This document shows, piece by piece, positions 33,032-42,156 of a DNA stretch of 64,000 nt (its first letter is position 1; every line of letters starts with the position of its first letter). The notes below the pieces were generated by a model. It was given only the letters and a program-made list of their open reading frames with translations. It was not told the origin of the DNA and did no database searches. The stretch covers positions 62,001 through 126,000 of the forward strand of contig NZ_JALPTB010000003.1 of NCBI RefSeq assembly GCF_023218075.1. Reading direction: 5' to 3'. A program made the translations under genes and the position numbers. The DNA is from Rhodococcus sp. HM1. GTDB lineage: Bacteria; Actinomycetota; Actinomycetes; Mycobacteriales; Mycobacteriaceae.

Positions 33032-33481
33032 GTGCCGGAATCCTCGAGAGAAAACCTGGACGAGATCGATCGGCTGTTGTTGCGTGAGCTCGTCGCCGAC
33101 GGCCGGGCCACGCTGTCGGCGCTGGCGGACAAGGCCGGCCTGTCGGTGTCGGCGGTGCAGTCGCGAGTGCGAAGGCTCGAGGCGCGGGAGGTGATCCGCG
33201 GGTACACGGCGTCGGTAGATCCCGAGGCGCTCGGGCTCATGCTGTCGGCGTTCGTGGCGATCACCCCTCTCGACCCTTCGCAACCGGACGACGCGCCCGC
33301 CCGGCTGCGGCACATCGACGCCATCCAATCCTGTCACTCGGTGGCCGGCGACGAGAGCTACATCCTGCTCGTGCGGGTCGGTTCGCCGCGGGAACTCGAA
33401 CAGCTGCTGCAGCAAATCCGCGCGACCGCGAACGTCGCGACCCGCAGCACCGTCATACTCCAAACATTTTACGATCGTTAG
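33032..33481 (+). CDS. lrpA: Lrp/AsnC family regulator
   Basis: A 149-residue feast/famine regulator. The helix-turn-helix DEIDRLLLRELVADGRATLSALADKAGLSVSAVQSRVRRLEAREVI covers residues about 9-55, and the RAM effector domain follows with YTASVDPEALGL and SVAGDESYILLVRV. It starts at GTG. Placed between divergent pcd and downstream lat, it probably controls both in response to lysine or another amino acid, as known for Rv3291c LrpA with lat. Confidence 0.93.
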   Translation: MPESSRENLDEIDRLLLRELVADGRATLSALADKAGLSVSAVQSRVRRLEAREVIRGYTASVDPEALGLMLSAFVAITPLDPSQPDDAPARLRHIDAIQSCHSVAGDESYILLVRVGSPRELEQLLQQIRATANVATRSTVILQTFYDR

Positions 33482-33550
33482 CCGTTGCGCAAGCATATTC
33501 TCCGGCTGCAAGCCCGCGCCGCAGTAAAGAATTTGGCGTAGCCTCTGGGC

Positions 33551-34885
33551 ATGAGCACTGCATTCCGAAACTCGGGCGGTGCCGAAGAACTGCCGCCGAA
33601 CCGGGTACACGACACACTGGGCCGCCACATCCTGGCCGACGGGTTCGATCTCGTCCTCGATCTCGACAAGTCCTCGGGGTTGCGCCTGGTCGATCAGCGC
33701 GACGGCACCACCTACCTCGACATGTTCGGATTCTTCGCGTCCTCCGCGCTCGGAATGAATCATCCCGACCTCGTCGGCGACCCCGACTTCGTCGACGAAC
33801 TGGCCGCGGTGGCAGTGAACAAGCCCAGCAACTCCGACATCTACACGGTGCCGATGGCCCGGTTCGTCGAGACCTTCGCCCGGATCCTCGGCGACCCGGC
33901 CCTGCCGCACATGTTCTTCGTCGACGGCGGTGCGGTCGCCGTCGAGAACGCACTCAAGGCGGCGTTCGACCGGGCCAGCAGGCTCAACGAAGCCCACGGC
34001 CGCGACCCGAACCTCGGCAGCAAGGTGCTGCACCTGACCGAAGCGTTCCACGGCCGGACCGGATACACGATGTCGCTGACCAACACCGATCCCGTCAAGA
34101 CCGACCGCTATCCCAAGTTCGACTGGCCACGCATCGACGCGCCCTGTCTGCGGGACGGACGCGACGTCGCGGAAGCCGAATCCCGGGCGCTCGAGCAGGC
34201 CCGGCGTGCCTTCGCCGAGAACCCGCACGACATCGCGTGCTTCATCGCCGAACCGATCCAGGGGGAGGGCGGCGACCATCATTTCCGCCCCGAATTCTTC
34301 CGTGCCATGGCGGATCTGTGTCACGAGAACGATGCGCTGGTGATCTTCGACGAGGTGCAGACCGGGGTCGGCATGACCGGCACCATGTGGGCCTACCAGC
34401 AGATGGATGTCGTCCCGGACATCGTGGTGTTCGGCAAGAAGACGCAGGTGTGCGGCATCATGGCCGGTCGCCGACTCGACGACGTCGCCGACAACGTCTT
34501 CACCGTGAGTTCCCGCCTGAACTCCACGTGGGGCGGCAACCTCACCGACATGGTGCGGGCCCGCCGCGTCTTCGAAGTGATCGAACGGGACCGGCTCGTC
34601 GATCGGGCCCGGCTCACCGGCGCGCACCTGCTGTCGGCACTGCGGCAACTCGCCGACCGGCATCCCGAGATCACCGAAGTGCGCGGACGCGGGCTGATGT
34701 GCGCCGTCGATCTGCCGTCCCCGGCCGAACGCGACGCCGTCCTGTCCCGGCTGTTCACCGACGAACACGTCCTCATGATCGGAACCGGTTCGCGCGGAAT
34801 CCGTTTCCGGCCGCCGCTGATCGTCACGACCGCCGAACTCGACGAAGCGGTCGGGGCGCTGGACCGGGTGCTCTCCCGCGGCTGA
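33551..34885 (+). CDS. lat: L-lysine 6-aminotransferase
   Basis: A 444-residue class III PLP aminotransferase that moves the epsilon-amino group of lysine to 2-oxoglutarate, giving aminoadipate semialdehyde. The PLP lysine is in VVFGKKTQV (Lys296 or 297), the cofactor aspartate in ALVIFDEVQTGVG, and the substrate-recognition EPIQGEGGDHHF matches M. tuberculosis Lat. ATG at 33551 begins 69 bp after lrpA. The region before it is AT-rich with the palindrome TTGCGCAA (33485-33492), a possible Lrp contact. Confidence 0.95.
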   Translation: MSTAFRNSGGAEELPPNRVHDTLGRHILADGFDLVLDLDKSSGLRLVDQRDGTTYLDMFGFFASSALGMNHPDLVGDPDFVDELAAVAVNKPSNSDIYTVPMARFVETFARILGDPALPHMFFVDGGAVAVENALKAAFDRASRLNEAHGRDPNLGSKVLHLTEAFHGRTGYTMSLTNTDPVKTDRYPKFDWPRIDAPCLRDGRDVAEAESRALEQARRAFAENPHDIACFIAEPIQGEGGDHHFRPEFFRAMADLCHENDALVIFDEVQTGVGMTGTMWAYQQMDVVPDIVVFGKKTQVCGIMAGRRLDDVADNVFTVSSRLNSTWGGNLTDMVRARRVFEVIERDRLVDRARLTGAHLLSALRQLADRHPEITEVRGRGLMCAVDLPSPAERDAVLSRLFTDEHVLMIGTGSRGIRFRPPLIVTTAELDEAVGALDRVLSRG

Positions 34886-34939
34886 ACCCGCTGAATTCCG
34901 TCAGGAGTAGTTCGCCTCGAGATGCCCGTCGAGACCGGC

Positions 34940-34975
34940 GTTGTTTGCGACTTTCCCGCAGATTCCGCAAACAAC
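34940..34975 (+). terminator. Long inverted repeat downstream of lat
   Basis: Arms GTTGTTTGCG (34940-34949) and CGCAAACAAC (34966-34975) pair perfectly around a 16-base loop. It starts 55 bp after the lat stop. The arms are more AT-rich than the surroundings. It may be a terminator or the trace of an inserted element; no T-run follows. Confidence 0.4.
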
Positions 34976-34990
34976 ATCGGTTTCGGGCCG

Positions 34991-35018
34991 CGCCGCGTCG
35001 CCTTCGGGTGGTGCGGCG
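34991..35018 (+). terminator. Stem with TTCG loop before the PNPOx-like gene
   Basis: CGCCGCGTCGCC, loop TTCG, GGTGGTGCGGCG pairs over 12 positions with three G-U wobbles. With the inverted repeat 15 bp earlier it probably ends the lat transcript. TTGACC at 35031-35036, 18 bp from CACGCT (35055-35060), could be the promoter of a leaderless mRNA starting at GTG 35068. Confidence 0.45.
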
Positions 35019-35067
35019 CGAGGCTGTGTCTTGACCGTGAGCCCCTTGCCCGCGCACGCTCGGTGCC

Positions 35068-35487
35068 GTGAGCATCAAAGTCGATCTCGCCGCCCTCGAC
35101 GCGGCACTCGCAGACTTCGGATACGCCTACCTCCTGACCACCGGCGCCGACTTCAGACCGCACGCGGTCGCGGTGACGGCCGAGTGGAACGGCACCGATC
35201 TGACCGTCGGCGAACCCGGCCGGCGCACCACCGCGAACATCGGTGTGCACCCGGTCGTCTCCCTCGTGCACCCACCCGCCGAACCGGGCGGGTACTCGCT
35301 GATCGTCGACGGTGAAGCCGTTCTCGACGGCGACGCGCTGCGGGTCCGGCCCACCTCGGCCGTGCTGCACCGGCCGGCGACGCCGGAGACCCCGCCGCAG
35401 AACCCGGGATGCAGCGCCGATTGCCGTCCGCTCACCGGGAAACGGCGTCGCCCGGGCTGTGCCGCAGTCCGTCGCCCGGCCGCGTAG
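35068..35487 (+). CDS. Pyridoxamine 5'-phosphate oxidase-like protein
   Basis: A 139-residue split-barrel protein starting at GTG. LADFGYAYLLTTGADFRPHAVAV and the GRRTTANIGVHPVVSLV region fit the PNPOx-like fold. The tail NPGCSADCRPL with two cysteines is characteristic of an actinobacterial subgroup, and about 16 further basic residues follow it. The cofactor (flavin, F420 or none) is unknown. It lies ten bases before the phosphatase gene and may be cotranscribed with it. Confidence 0.78.
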   Translation: MSIKVDLAALDAALADFGYAYLLTTGADFRPHAVAVTAEWNGTDLTVGEPGRRTTANIGVHPVVSLVHPPAEPGGYSLIVDGEAVLDGDALRVRPTSAVLHRPATPETPPQNPGCSADCRPLTGKRRRPGCAAVRRPAA

Positions 35488-35497
35488 TTTGTCGTAC

Positions 35498-36340
35498 ATG
35501 ACAGAAACAGTGGGAGAAGGCGCGGGCGAGGACACGACGTTCGCGATACCGTCGCTCGCCAACCTGCGGGACATCGGCGGGTGTGCGAGCCGGTTCGGCG
35601 GCGTGGTCCGCACCGGAGTGGTGTTCCGCTCCACCGATCTGAGCCGACTCACCGACACCGACCGTGAGACGCTCGACGCCCTGCAGATCACCACTGTCTT
35701 CGACCTGCGGACCGCCGCCGAGATGGAACGGCGCCCCGACCGTCTGCCCGAGGGTGCCGTCCACGTCGGGCTCGACGTCTTCGCCGATCGCGAGGACGCC
35801 TCCATCGCGGCCGCACTGCCCGAACTCGTCGCGAACCCCGAGGTTGTCGCCAAGGAGTTGTCGGACGGTCGCGCCGAGAACTACCTGCTGGGCAGCTACC
35901 GGGACTTCGTCTCCATGCCCAGCGCTGCCGCGTCCTATCGACGTTTGGCGACCGGAATCGCGCACGGCGAGGTTCCGGCGCTCGTGCACTGCAGCGCGGG
36001 GAAGGACCGGACCGGATGGGCGGCCGCGTCGCTGCTGCTGTTCGCCGGCGCCGGCGAGGACGACGTGTTCGCCGACTATCTGCGCACCAACGATCTGCTG
36101 CTTCCGACGTTCGAGCCGCTGTTCACGAAGTTCCGCGAACTCGGCGGGGATCCGAACGTGCTGCGCCCACTCCTCGGTGTGCAGCGCAACTATCTCGAGG
36201 CGTCGCTCGACGAGGTCACCAACCGCTACGGGACGATCGAGCAGTACTTCGCGGAAGGACTCGGTCTCGACGACGACACCCTCCAGGCATTGCGGACCCG
36301 GCTGGTCGACACGGAACGTACGTCCGTCCGCAGCGAATGA
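35498..36340 (+). CDS. Protein-tyrosine phosphatase, PtpB-like
   Basis: A 280-residue phosphatase of the Y_phosphatase3 family, like M. tuberculosis PtpB. The P-loop VHCSAGKDRTG gives the nucleophile Cys165, with Asp169 in the HCxxGKDR form typical of phosphatases acting on both phosphotyrosine and phosphoinositides. The N-terminal NLRDIGG motif and VFRSTDLSRLT are also family marks. No signal peptide is present. A free-standing short gene overlaps none of it; the convergent VanZ-like gene starts 50 bp beyond. Confidence 0.9.
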   Translation: MTETVGEGAGEDTTFAIPSLANLRDIGGCASRFGGVVRTGVVFRSTDLSRLTDTDRETLDALQITTVFDLRTAAEMERRPDRLPEGAVHVGLDVFADREDASIAAALPELVANPEVVAKELSDGRAENYLLGSYRDFVSMPSAAASYRRLATGIAHGEVPALVHCSAGKDRTGWAAASLLLFAGAGEDDVFADYLRTNDLLLPTFEPLFTKFRELGGDPNVLRPLLGVQRNYLEASLDEVTNRYGTIEQYFAEGLGLDDDTLQALRTRLVDTERTSVRSE

Positions 36341-36390
36341 TGTAGGCGCAGTGCCTCATCTGGGCGCAGTGCGTCGTCGCACCCGATCGG

Positions 36391-36744
36391 TCAGCGCGCG
36401 GCTCGGGTGCGACGGCGTACCGCAGTGAACACCGCGAGACCGACGAGCACACCGACCAGGTCGGCGCACCAGTCCCACACGGATCCCGAGCGGCGCACCG
36501 CAATCGTCTCCTGCAGGATCTCGGTCAGCACGCCGTACGCGGCGAGCCAGCCGATCGTCCAGGCGACGGGGATCCGCGCATACAGCGAGCAGTAGGCGAG
36601 GGTCGCGAAGAAGACTGCGTGCGTGACCTTGTCGGCGTGCGGCGGGCCTTCCGGTGCGGTGCCTCCGGGGGACAGGAGCATCGCGGTGACGACGACCGTC
36701 GCCAGCAGGAGAGGCAGCGTGCGCCGCCACGTGAGGGTAGGCAC
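36391..36744 (-). CDS. VanZ-like membrane protein
   Basis: A 117-residue membrane protein with four hydrophobic segments. The HADKVTHAVFFATLAYCSLY and GVLTEILQETI motifs are the usual VanZ-like family marks. VanZ gives low-level teicoplanin resistance in enterococci, but the many actinobacterial relatives have no known role. It follows the 85-residue gene by three bases. Confidence 0.85.
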   Translation of the reverse strand: MPTLTWRRTLPLLLATVVVTAMLLSPGGTAPEGPPHADKVTHAVFFATLAYCSLYARIPVAWTIGWLAAYGVLTEILQETIAVRRSGSVWDWCADLVGVLVGLAVFTAVRRRTRAAR

Positions 36745-36747
36745 CGG

Positions 36748-37005
36748 TCAGGCGTCCCGGACGGTCAGACCGAGTGCGGCCTCGGCGAATCCGCGTACCG
36801 CGCGGCGCGCAGCGGTCAGCGCGGCGTCCTCGCCGTCGCGGGCGGTGCCGGTCAACGTCCCGTCCGGCATCAGTGTCACGTCCGCAACCGATTCCGCGGT
36901 CGTCGCCTCGCGCACCGACCAGCGGTAGCGAGTGTCGGCGTTCCAGGACTCGGTGTCCTCGGCGAGCAGATACCAGTTGCCCGCGTTGATCTCGACCGGT
37001 TCCAT
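36748..37005 (-). CDS. Small uncharacterised protein, 85 aa
   Basis: The sequence MEPVEINAGNWYLLAEDTESW begins a beta-rich small soluble protein that ends in a helix [21 protein letters not shown]. No domain was recognised. Its ATG overlaps the upstream DUF1707 stop by one base, and the VanZ-like gene starts three bases after its end, so the three genes form an operon. Confidence 0.7.
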   Translation of the reverse strand: MEPVEINAGNWYLLAEDTESWNADTRYRWSVREATTAESVADVTLMPDGTLTGTARDGEDAALTAARRAVRGFAEAALGLTVRDA

Positions 37006-37439
37006 CAGGCGTCGCCCCTGTCCCTGCGATTCTTTCTGTCGCGCTTGCGGTCACGCGAACGGTCGTTCTGATCGAGTCCCGCATACAGGACGACGCTGAC
37101 CACGGGGATGAGCAGGAACCACAGCCAGCTGTGAGTAAGGAAGAACAGGACGAGCGCGACGGCAGGTGTCACGCCCGCGACCACGTCGCGCCACCGATCC
37201 GGCAGTCCGCGCTTGGCGGGGGCAGTCACGGCTGCCGGAGCAGGGACGTTCGCCGTTTCCGTCGGCAGATCGGTGAACAGGCCGTCGAGGTCGCTGCGGG
37301 TCGTCGCCGCCGAGGCCTTGCCGCTGCGTTCTTCGAATTCGGCGAGGGTGAGTCGTCCGGCTGCGAAATGTTCACCGAGCAACTGCAGCGCACGCTCGCG
37401 TTCGGCGGTGCCGATGCGAACCTCGGGTGTATCGGACAT
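37005..37439 (-). CDS. DUF1707 domain membrane protein, copy 1
   Basis: A 144-residue protein. DUF1707 occupies the first 55 residues: VRIGTAERERALQLLGEHFAAGRLTLAEFEERSGKA. Two adjacent membrane segments (about 90-125) follow, then a very basic tail DRSRDRKRDRKNRRDRG. ATG at 37439 is preferred over GTG at 37445. It is a close paralog of the next gene upstream, so the pair arose by tandem duplication. The family is of unknown function; the N-terminal domain may mediate protein contacts. Confidence 0.85.
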   Translation of the reverse strand: MSDTPEVRIGTAERERALQLLGEHFAAGRLTLAEFEERSGKASAATTRSDLDGLFTDLPTETANVPAPAAVTAPAKRGLPDRWRDVVAGVTPAVALVLFFLTHSWLWFLLIPVVSVVLYAGLDQNDRSRDRKRDRKNRRDRGDA

Positions 37440-37482
37440 GCCCACAGACTAGTTGCCCGAAGTTGGCGCCGCGTGGCCGGTC

Positions 37483-38115
37483 TCACGGGCCGAAGCCGGG
37501 TCCTCCGGTCATGATCCGATACGCCTTCACCACGACTGCGACGAGCACGACGGCGCAGATCACCATGACGAGCGGGAAGCGGATCGCCACCATCGACACC
37601 GCGGCCACCAGCCCGATCGGCAACAGGGTGAGCACGTCGAGTACCGCGGCCCCTGAAGGTGTTGTGCGGTAACGGGTGTCGCGTGCGTAGGACGGTTCGG
37701 GTGCGTTCTCGTCGAGAAGGCGTGCGGGCAGGAGACGCGCGGACCCGGGTGCCGGGTCTTCGGGACGGGACCGGCCGACGAACATCGCCGTCCCCGCGGC
37801 GGCAACCGCTGCGACCGCGGGCAGCCACAGGCCGATGCCGAACCGGTCCGCCACGACGAACACCGCGAACAGGACCAGCGGCAGCAGGCCGAGAACCAGT
37901 CCCCGTCCGCGCCGTTGCCGTCGTGCCGGTTCGATGAGGGGCAGATCGGAGAACGGGGCCACCAGCTCGCCGCGTGTCGTCGCCGCTTCGATGCGTCCGG
38001 ACCGTTCCTCGAACTCGGTGAGGGTGAGCCGTCCGGCAGCGAAGTGTTCTCCGAGCAGACGCTGCGCCTGCTCGCGTTCGGCGGTGCCGATGCGTATCTC
38101 GTGCGGCTCGGCCAT
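37483..38115 (-). CDS. DUF1707 domain membrane protein, copy 2
   Basis: A 210-residue protein with the same N-terminal domain as its neighbour: IRIGTAEREQAQRLLGEHFAAGRLTLTEFEERSG. It carries four membrane segments, two near residues 75-115 and two near 160-200, separated by an acidic cytoplasmic loop with LLDENAPEPSYARDTRY. An AGGGTGG site precedes the ATG. It heads the four-gene minus-strand group ending with the VanZ-like gene. Confidence 0.85.
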   Translation of the reverse strand: MAEPHEIRIGTAEREQAQRLLGEHFAAGRLTLTEFEERSGRIEAATTRGELVAPFSDLPLIEPARRQRRGRGLVLGLLPLVLFAVFVVADRFGIGLWLPAVAAVAAAGTAMFVGRSRPEDPAPGSARLLPARLLDENAPEPSYARDTRYRTTPSGAAVLDVLTLLPIGLVAAVSMVAIRFPLVMVICAVVLVAVVVKAYRIMTGGPGFGP

Positions 38116-38161
38116 ATGTCCACCCTAGTCTCGAGCGTTCACGGAAATCTGCCCCGGAACG

Positions 38162-39652
38162 CTACGAACTGCGCTCCGTTCGTGGGTGGTGATCCTCAGC
38201 CGAGTCGGAGCCGTTCCGATCCCGGCAACGGGTCGGTGCTGCCGGGCCGCGCCTGCGACGGGGTGGGGACGCGTTCAGGATCGCGTGGGTGACGAGCTCG
38301 TGGGGGTGATGGCGATGGTTGCGCCGGGGTGTGCGGGTGGGATCGAGGAGGTGCGGTGCGGTCCACAGAGGGCGGTGGCCGTGGGGATCGGCGGTGGTAC
38401 GCCACCCGGAGTCGGTGACGCGCGCGTGGTCGGCGTCGCAGACCAGCGCGAGGTTGTCGATGTCGGTGCCGCCGCCGTGTTGCCATTCGGTCAGGTGGTG
38501 GACGGCGCAGTGCGAGGCGGGAGCATCGCAGCCGGGCCGGGTGCAGCCGCGTTGCCAGGCGGTGAGCAACAGACGCTGGTCGGCGGTGGCGAGGCGTCTG
38601 GACCGTCCGAAATGCAGGGGAGCGCCGGCGTGGTCGAAAAGTGCCAGGACCGGATGGGCGTGCTCGGCCATGGCGAGGGCGTTGGTGACGGGCACGACCC
38701 CGCCGGTGGCGGTGGTAGCGAGGCCGGTGGCCCGTTCGAGTTGGCGCAGGGTCATGGTGACGACAACGGTGACCGGCAGACCGCGGTGGCGGCCGAGAGC
38801 GCCGGAGGCCAGTGCGTGGGTGCAGAGTGCGTCGAAGGCGTCGTGGAGTCGTTGGTCGGGAGTGCGCCGGTCGCGGCGGGCCGCCCGCTCGAGAACGGCG
38901 GGGTCGAGGTCGGGCCGGTCGATGCTGCCGGCAGGTGAGTCGGGGTCGTCGGGGTTGTTCATGCCCGGTCGGGCCCAGGTGGCGAGGATGGCGTCGAGTT
39001 TGGCTCGGGTGGCCGGATGCAGGTCGCCGTGCAGGCGGGACATCAGATCGGCCGATTGCGGTGCGAGCCTCAGGGAGCGGCGGGCCTTGCGGTCGCGGTC
39101 GTCCGATGGGTTGCCGTCGGGGTCCAGTCGGGCGAGCAGGTCGATGCCGGCGGTGGTGATGTCGTCGGGGGTCGCGGTCCGGGCGAGGGTGCCGAGGATG
39201 CGGTCGACGGTCTCGACGACGTCGTTCCCGAACCGCCCCGGAATCTTCTCGGTCACTTTGCGGATGGCATCGACGTGCGCGGCGGACGCGTCCCCGTCGG
39301 CAACGGCAGCGGCCGTGACCTGCAGGATCGGGGCGAGGGCGGTACCGCTGGGAGTCGTGCGGGGTGCGAGGAGGCGGGCGTTCTTGACGCGCCGAACCGC
39401 GTCGGCGCGGGACAGGTGCAGGAGTTCGACCAGGTATTTCTGGGGCGTCGACAGCTTCACGGCGTTCTCGAGTCCGCGCTGTTCGACCTGGGCGACCAGT
39501 CGCGCGTCGAGGCCGTCGAGTCGGCGGCGGAGGCGTTCGACGGTGCGGAGTGTCGAGGCGATGTCCTCGTCGGAGAGGCGGTCGACGTCGAGTGCGCAGA
39601 GTTCGTCCACGGTGGGGCACTCCGCCGTATGAACCTCTGCTATCGAACTCAT
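38162..39652 (-). CDS. DUF222 and HNH endonuclease protein (13E12 type)
   Basis: A 496-residue protein of the actinobacterial 13E12-repeat family. DUF222 covers roughly residues 30-330; the C-terminal HNH nuclease has CTRPGCDAPASHCAVHH with both cysteines, then GGGTDIDNLALVC and H in CDADHARV. The protein probably cuts DNA; these genes are often multi-copy and mobile. ATG at 39652 is favoured because TACTAT (39664-39659) lies six bases upstream, giving a leaderless start, and a LexA box straddles it. A longer start at 39667 is possible. The tail is basic and low in complexity. Confidence 0.9.
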   Translation of the reverse strand: MSSIAEVHTAECPTVDELCALDVDRLSDEDIASTLRTVERLRRRLDGLDARLVAQVEQRGLENAVKLSTPQKYLVELLHLSRADAVRRVKNARLLAPRTTPSGTALAPILQVTAAAVADGDASAAHVDAIRKVTEKIPGRFGNDVVETVDRILGTLARTATPDDITTAGIDLLARLDPDGNPSDDRDRKARRSLRLAPQSADLMSRLHGDLHPATRAKLDAILATWARPGMNNPDDPDSPAGSIDRPDLDPAVLERAARRDRRTPDQRLHDAFDALCTHALASGALGRHRGLPVTVVVTMTLRQLERATGLATTATGGVVPVTNALAMAEHAHPVLALFDHAGAPLHFGRSRRLATADQRLLLTAWQRGCTRPGCDAPASHCAVHHLTEWQHGGGTDIDNLALVCDADHARVTDSGWRTTADPHGHRPLWTAPHLLDPTRTPRRNHRHHPHELVTHAILNASPPRRRRGPAAPTRCRDRNGSDSAEDHHPRTERSS

Positions 39653-39658
39653 GTTCGA
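39643..39658. promoter_or_regulatory. LexA (SOS) box on the DUF222/HNH gene start
   Basis: TCGAAC-TCAT-GTTCGA fits the actinobacterial LexA consensus TCGAAC-N4-GTTCGA exactly. It covers the ATG and the expected transcription start of the HNH gene, next to the -10-like TACTAT (minus strand, 39664-39659). A further GTTCGAAC lies at 39670-39677. LexA boxes before 13E12 genes are known in M. tuberculosis. DNA-damage control of this gene is therefore likely. Confidence 0.85.
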
Positions 39659-39708
39659 ATAGTACATGTGTTCGAACGAGGGTGCAGCCGATTCGAGAGC
39701 CGAAACGG

Positions 39709-39750
39709 GGCGTGCCCCGGGCGGATCGTCGGATCCGCCCGGGGCACGCC
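39709..39750 (-). terminator. Strong hairpin terminator after accA3
   Basis: A perfect 19-bp stem (arms 39709-39727 and 39732-39750) with a 4-base loop lies 15 bases after the accA3 stop codon. It is GC-rich, without a clear T-run, as is normal for actinobacterial terminators. It would separate accA3 from the DUF222/HNH promoter that follows on the same strand. Confidence 0.85.
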
Positions 39751-39765
39751 GCGTTGGTCAGAACA

Positions 39766-41556
39766 TCACTTGAGCTCGGCGAGCACCGTTCCCTGAGTGA
39801 TGGCAGCACCCGGCTCGACGGCCAGGCCGGTCACGACACCGGCCTTGTGCGCGGTGACCGGGTTCTCCATCTTCATGGCCTCGAGGACGGCGATCAGATC
39901 GCCCTCGGCGACCTCCTGGCCCTCGGTGACCGCGACCTTGACGACGGTGCCCTGCATCGGCGCGGTCACGGCGTCGCCGGACGCCTTGCCACCGTGGGCG
40001 CCGCCACGCTTGCGGGCCTTCGGCTTCTTGCGGGTGGCACCGGCCGCGCCGCCACCACCGCCGAGCGAGAACTGGCCGGGCAGGGACACCTCGACGCGAC
40101 GGCCACCGACCTCGACGACGACGTTCTGACGCGGCAGGGCCTCGTCCTCGTCGTCGATGGCACCGGCACCCGCATAGGGCTCGATGGTGTTCTCCCACTC
40201 GGTTTCGATCCACTTGGTGTAGACGTCGAACTTCTCGCCGTCACCCACGAAGGCCGGGTTCTCGACGATGTGCCGGTGGAACGGGATGACCGTGGCGAGG
40301 CCGTCGACCTCGAACTCGGCGAGGGCGCGGCGAGCGCGCTGCAGCGCCTGCTCGCGGGTCTCGCCGGTGACGATCAGTTTGGCGAGCATCGAGTCGAACT
40401 GGCCGCCGATGACGTCACCCTGCACGACGCCGGAGTCGACGCGCACGCCCGGGCCCGAGGGCTCCTTGTAGACGGCGATCGGGCCGGGGGCGGGGAGGAA
40501 GCCGCGACCGGCGTCCTCACCGTTGATGCGGAACTCGAAGGAGTGGCCGCGCGGCGTCGGGTCTTCCTTGATCTCGAGCTCTTCACCGTTGGCGATGCGG
40601 AACTGCTGACGCACGAGGTCGATGCCGGCGGTCTCCTCGGTGACCGGGTGCTCGACCTGCAGGCGGGTGTTGACCTCGAGGAACGAGACGGTGTCGCCCT
40701 GCACCAGGTACTCGACGGTGCCGGCGCCGTAGTAACCGGCCTCGCGGCAGATGGCCTTGGCGGACTCGTGGATGCGCTTGCGCTGCTCGTCGGTCAGGAA
40801 CGGCGCGGGCGCCTCCTCGACGAGCTTCTGGAAGCGGCGCTGCAGCGAGCAGTCGCGGGTGCCGGCGACGACGACGTTGCCGTGCTGGTCGGCGATGACC
40901 TGCGCCTCGACGTGGCGGGCCTTGTCCAGGTACTGCTCGACGAAGCACTCGCCGCGGCCGAAGGCGGCGATCGCCTCGCGGGTGGCCGACTCGAACAGCT
41001 CGGGGATCTCCTCGATGGTCTGCGCGACCTTCATACCGCGACCGCCGCCGCCGAAGGCCGCCTTGATCGCGACCGGCACGCCGTACTGCTTGGCGAACTC
41101 GACGACCTCGTCGGCGTTCTTGACCGGGTCCTTGGTGCCCGCGGCCATCGGCGCGTTGGCGCGCTCGGCGATGTGGCGGGCGGTGACCTTGTCGCCGAGG
41201 TCGCGGATGGACTGCGGCGAGGGGCCGATCCAGATCAGGCCGGCGTCGATCACGGCCTGGGCGAAGTCGGCGTTCTCGGACAGGAAGCCGTAGCCGGGGT
41301 GGATCGCGTCGGCGCCGGACTTCTTCGCGGCGTCGAGGATCTTGTCGAAGACCAGGTAGGACTCGGCCGACGTCTGGCCGCCGAGCGCGAACGCCTCGTC
41401 GGCGAGCTTCACGAACTGCGCATCCGCGTCGGGCTCGGCGTAGACGGCTACGCTGCCGTAACCGGCGTCCTTGGCAGCTCGGATGACCCGCACAGCGATC
41501 TCGCCGCGGTTGGCGACGAGCACTTTCGTGATGTGCGCGCTGGCATGACTGGGCAC
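39766..41556 (-). CDS. accA3: Acyl-CoA carboxylase alpha subunit (biotin carboxylase plus BCCP)
   Basis: A 596-residue fusion. The biotin carboxylase part (residues about 8-455) has [18 protein letters not shown], the ATP-grasp glycine loop [12 protein letters not shown] and [15 protein letters not shown] flexible Ala/Gly/Lys linker leads to the biotin carrier domain with EAMKMEN, the biotin acceptor being Lys562. It carboxylates biotin for transfer to acyl-CoA by AccD partners, feeding fatty acid and mycolate synthesis. Codon use is strongly biased, as in highly expressed genes. An AGGAGG site precedes the ATG. A 186-bp promoter region lies upstream. Confidence 0.97.
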   Translation of the reverse strand: MPSHASAHITKVLVANRGEIAVRVIRAAKDAGYGSVAVYAEPDADAQFVKLADEAFALGGQTSAESYLVFDKILDAAKKSGADAIHPGYGFLSENADFAQAVIDAGLIWIGPSPQSIRDLGDKVTARHIAERANAPMAAGTKDPVKNADEVVEFAKQYGVPVAIKAAFGGGGRGMKVAQTIEEIPELFESATREAIAAFGRGECFVEQYLDKARHVEAQVIADQHGNVVVAGTRDCSLQRRFQKLVEEAPAPFLTDEQRKRIHESAKAICREAGYYGAGTVEYLVQGDTVSFLEVNTRLQVEHPVTEETAGIDLVRQQFRIANGEELEIKEDPTPRGHSFEFRINGEDAGRGFLPAPGPIAVYKEPSGPGVRVDSGVVQGDVIGGQFDSMLAKLIVTGETREQALQRARRALAEFEVDGLATVIPFHRHIVENPAFVGDGEKFDVYTKWIETEWENTIEPYAGAGAIDDEDEALPRQNVVVEVGGRRVEVSLPGQFSLGGGGGAAGATRKKPKARKRGGAHGGKASGDAVTAPMQGTVVKVAVTEGQEVAEGDLIAVLEAMKMENPVTAHKAGVVTGLAVEPGAAITQGTVLAELK

Positions 41557-41742
41557 GGAGCCTCCTGTTGATCGATCGTTAGGTTATTGCCGTCACGGAG
41601 AGTGTAGGCGTCAATCCGATAGACGATGTAACCGGATAGCCCCTACACACTACGAGCAAGATCGAACCCCGCAACGTTACCGGCCGGTAGCCGAAACTGC
41701 ACAGCGGCCCCCGGCGAGGTCGGGACAGCGCCTCCGGCGAGG

Positions 41743-42156
41743 TCAGGCCCGAAGATGCCGCTTGATCCGGGCGAGCATCGCGCTCATGCCGCGCAGCCGC
41801 AGCGGACTCACCACATCGGCCAGTCCGAGCGCCGAGTAGAAGTCGTCCGGCACATCGAGGATCTCCTGTGCGCTGAGCCCGTCGAGGCCCTGATGCAGGA
41901 TCGATGCGAACCCCCGCGTGGTCGGCGCCTCCGGGGGAGCACTGAAATGCAGCCGCACCCGATCACGCTCCGACGAGTCGACGGACAGGAACAACGGCGA
42001 CTGGCACTCGGGCACCGGTTCCATCGCGGCTTCCTCGAGTTCGGCCGGGAGGGGCGGAAGCTCCCGGCTGAACTCGAGGAGCAGCTGCAGCTTGTCCTGA
42101 CCGGTGACGGCGGCGAAGTCGTCGACGATCTCGGCGAGCGCGGAGGGCAGGCTCAT
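41743..42156 (-). CDS. sufE: SufE-family sulfur-acceptor protein
   Basis: A 137-residue SufE-type protein, which accepts persulfide sulfur from a cysteine desulfurase or sulfurtransferase. The active-site cysteine is in [12 protein letters not shown], and the [18 protein letters not shown] and [18 protein letters not shown] segments are typical. Its ATG overlaps the sulfurtransferase stop (ATGA), an arrangement shared with Rv3283-Rv3284 in M. tuberculosis. A role in sulfur trafficking with SseA is likely. Confidence 0.92.
   Translation of the reverse strand: MSLPSALAEIVDDFAAVTGQDKLQLLLEFSRELPPLPAELEEAAMEPVPECQSPLFLSVDSSERDRVRLHFSAPPEAPTTRGFASILHQGLDGLSAQEILDVPDDFYSALGLADVVSPLRLRGMSAMLARIKRHLRA

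Noticed and set aside
39550-41571. A 673-codon open frame on the plus strand opposite accA3
   Set aside because: It mirrors the highly biased accA3 gene and shows only low-complexity Leu/Asp/Gly-rich sequence.
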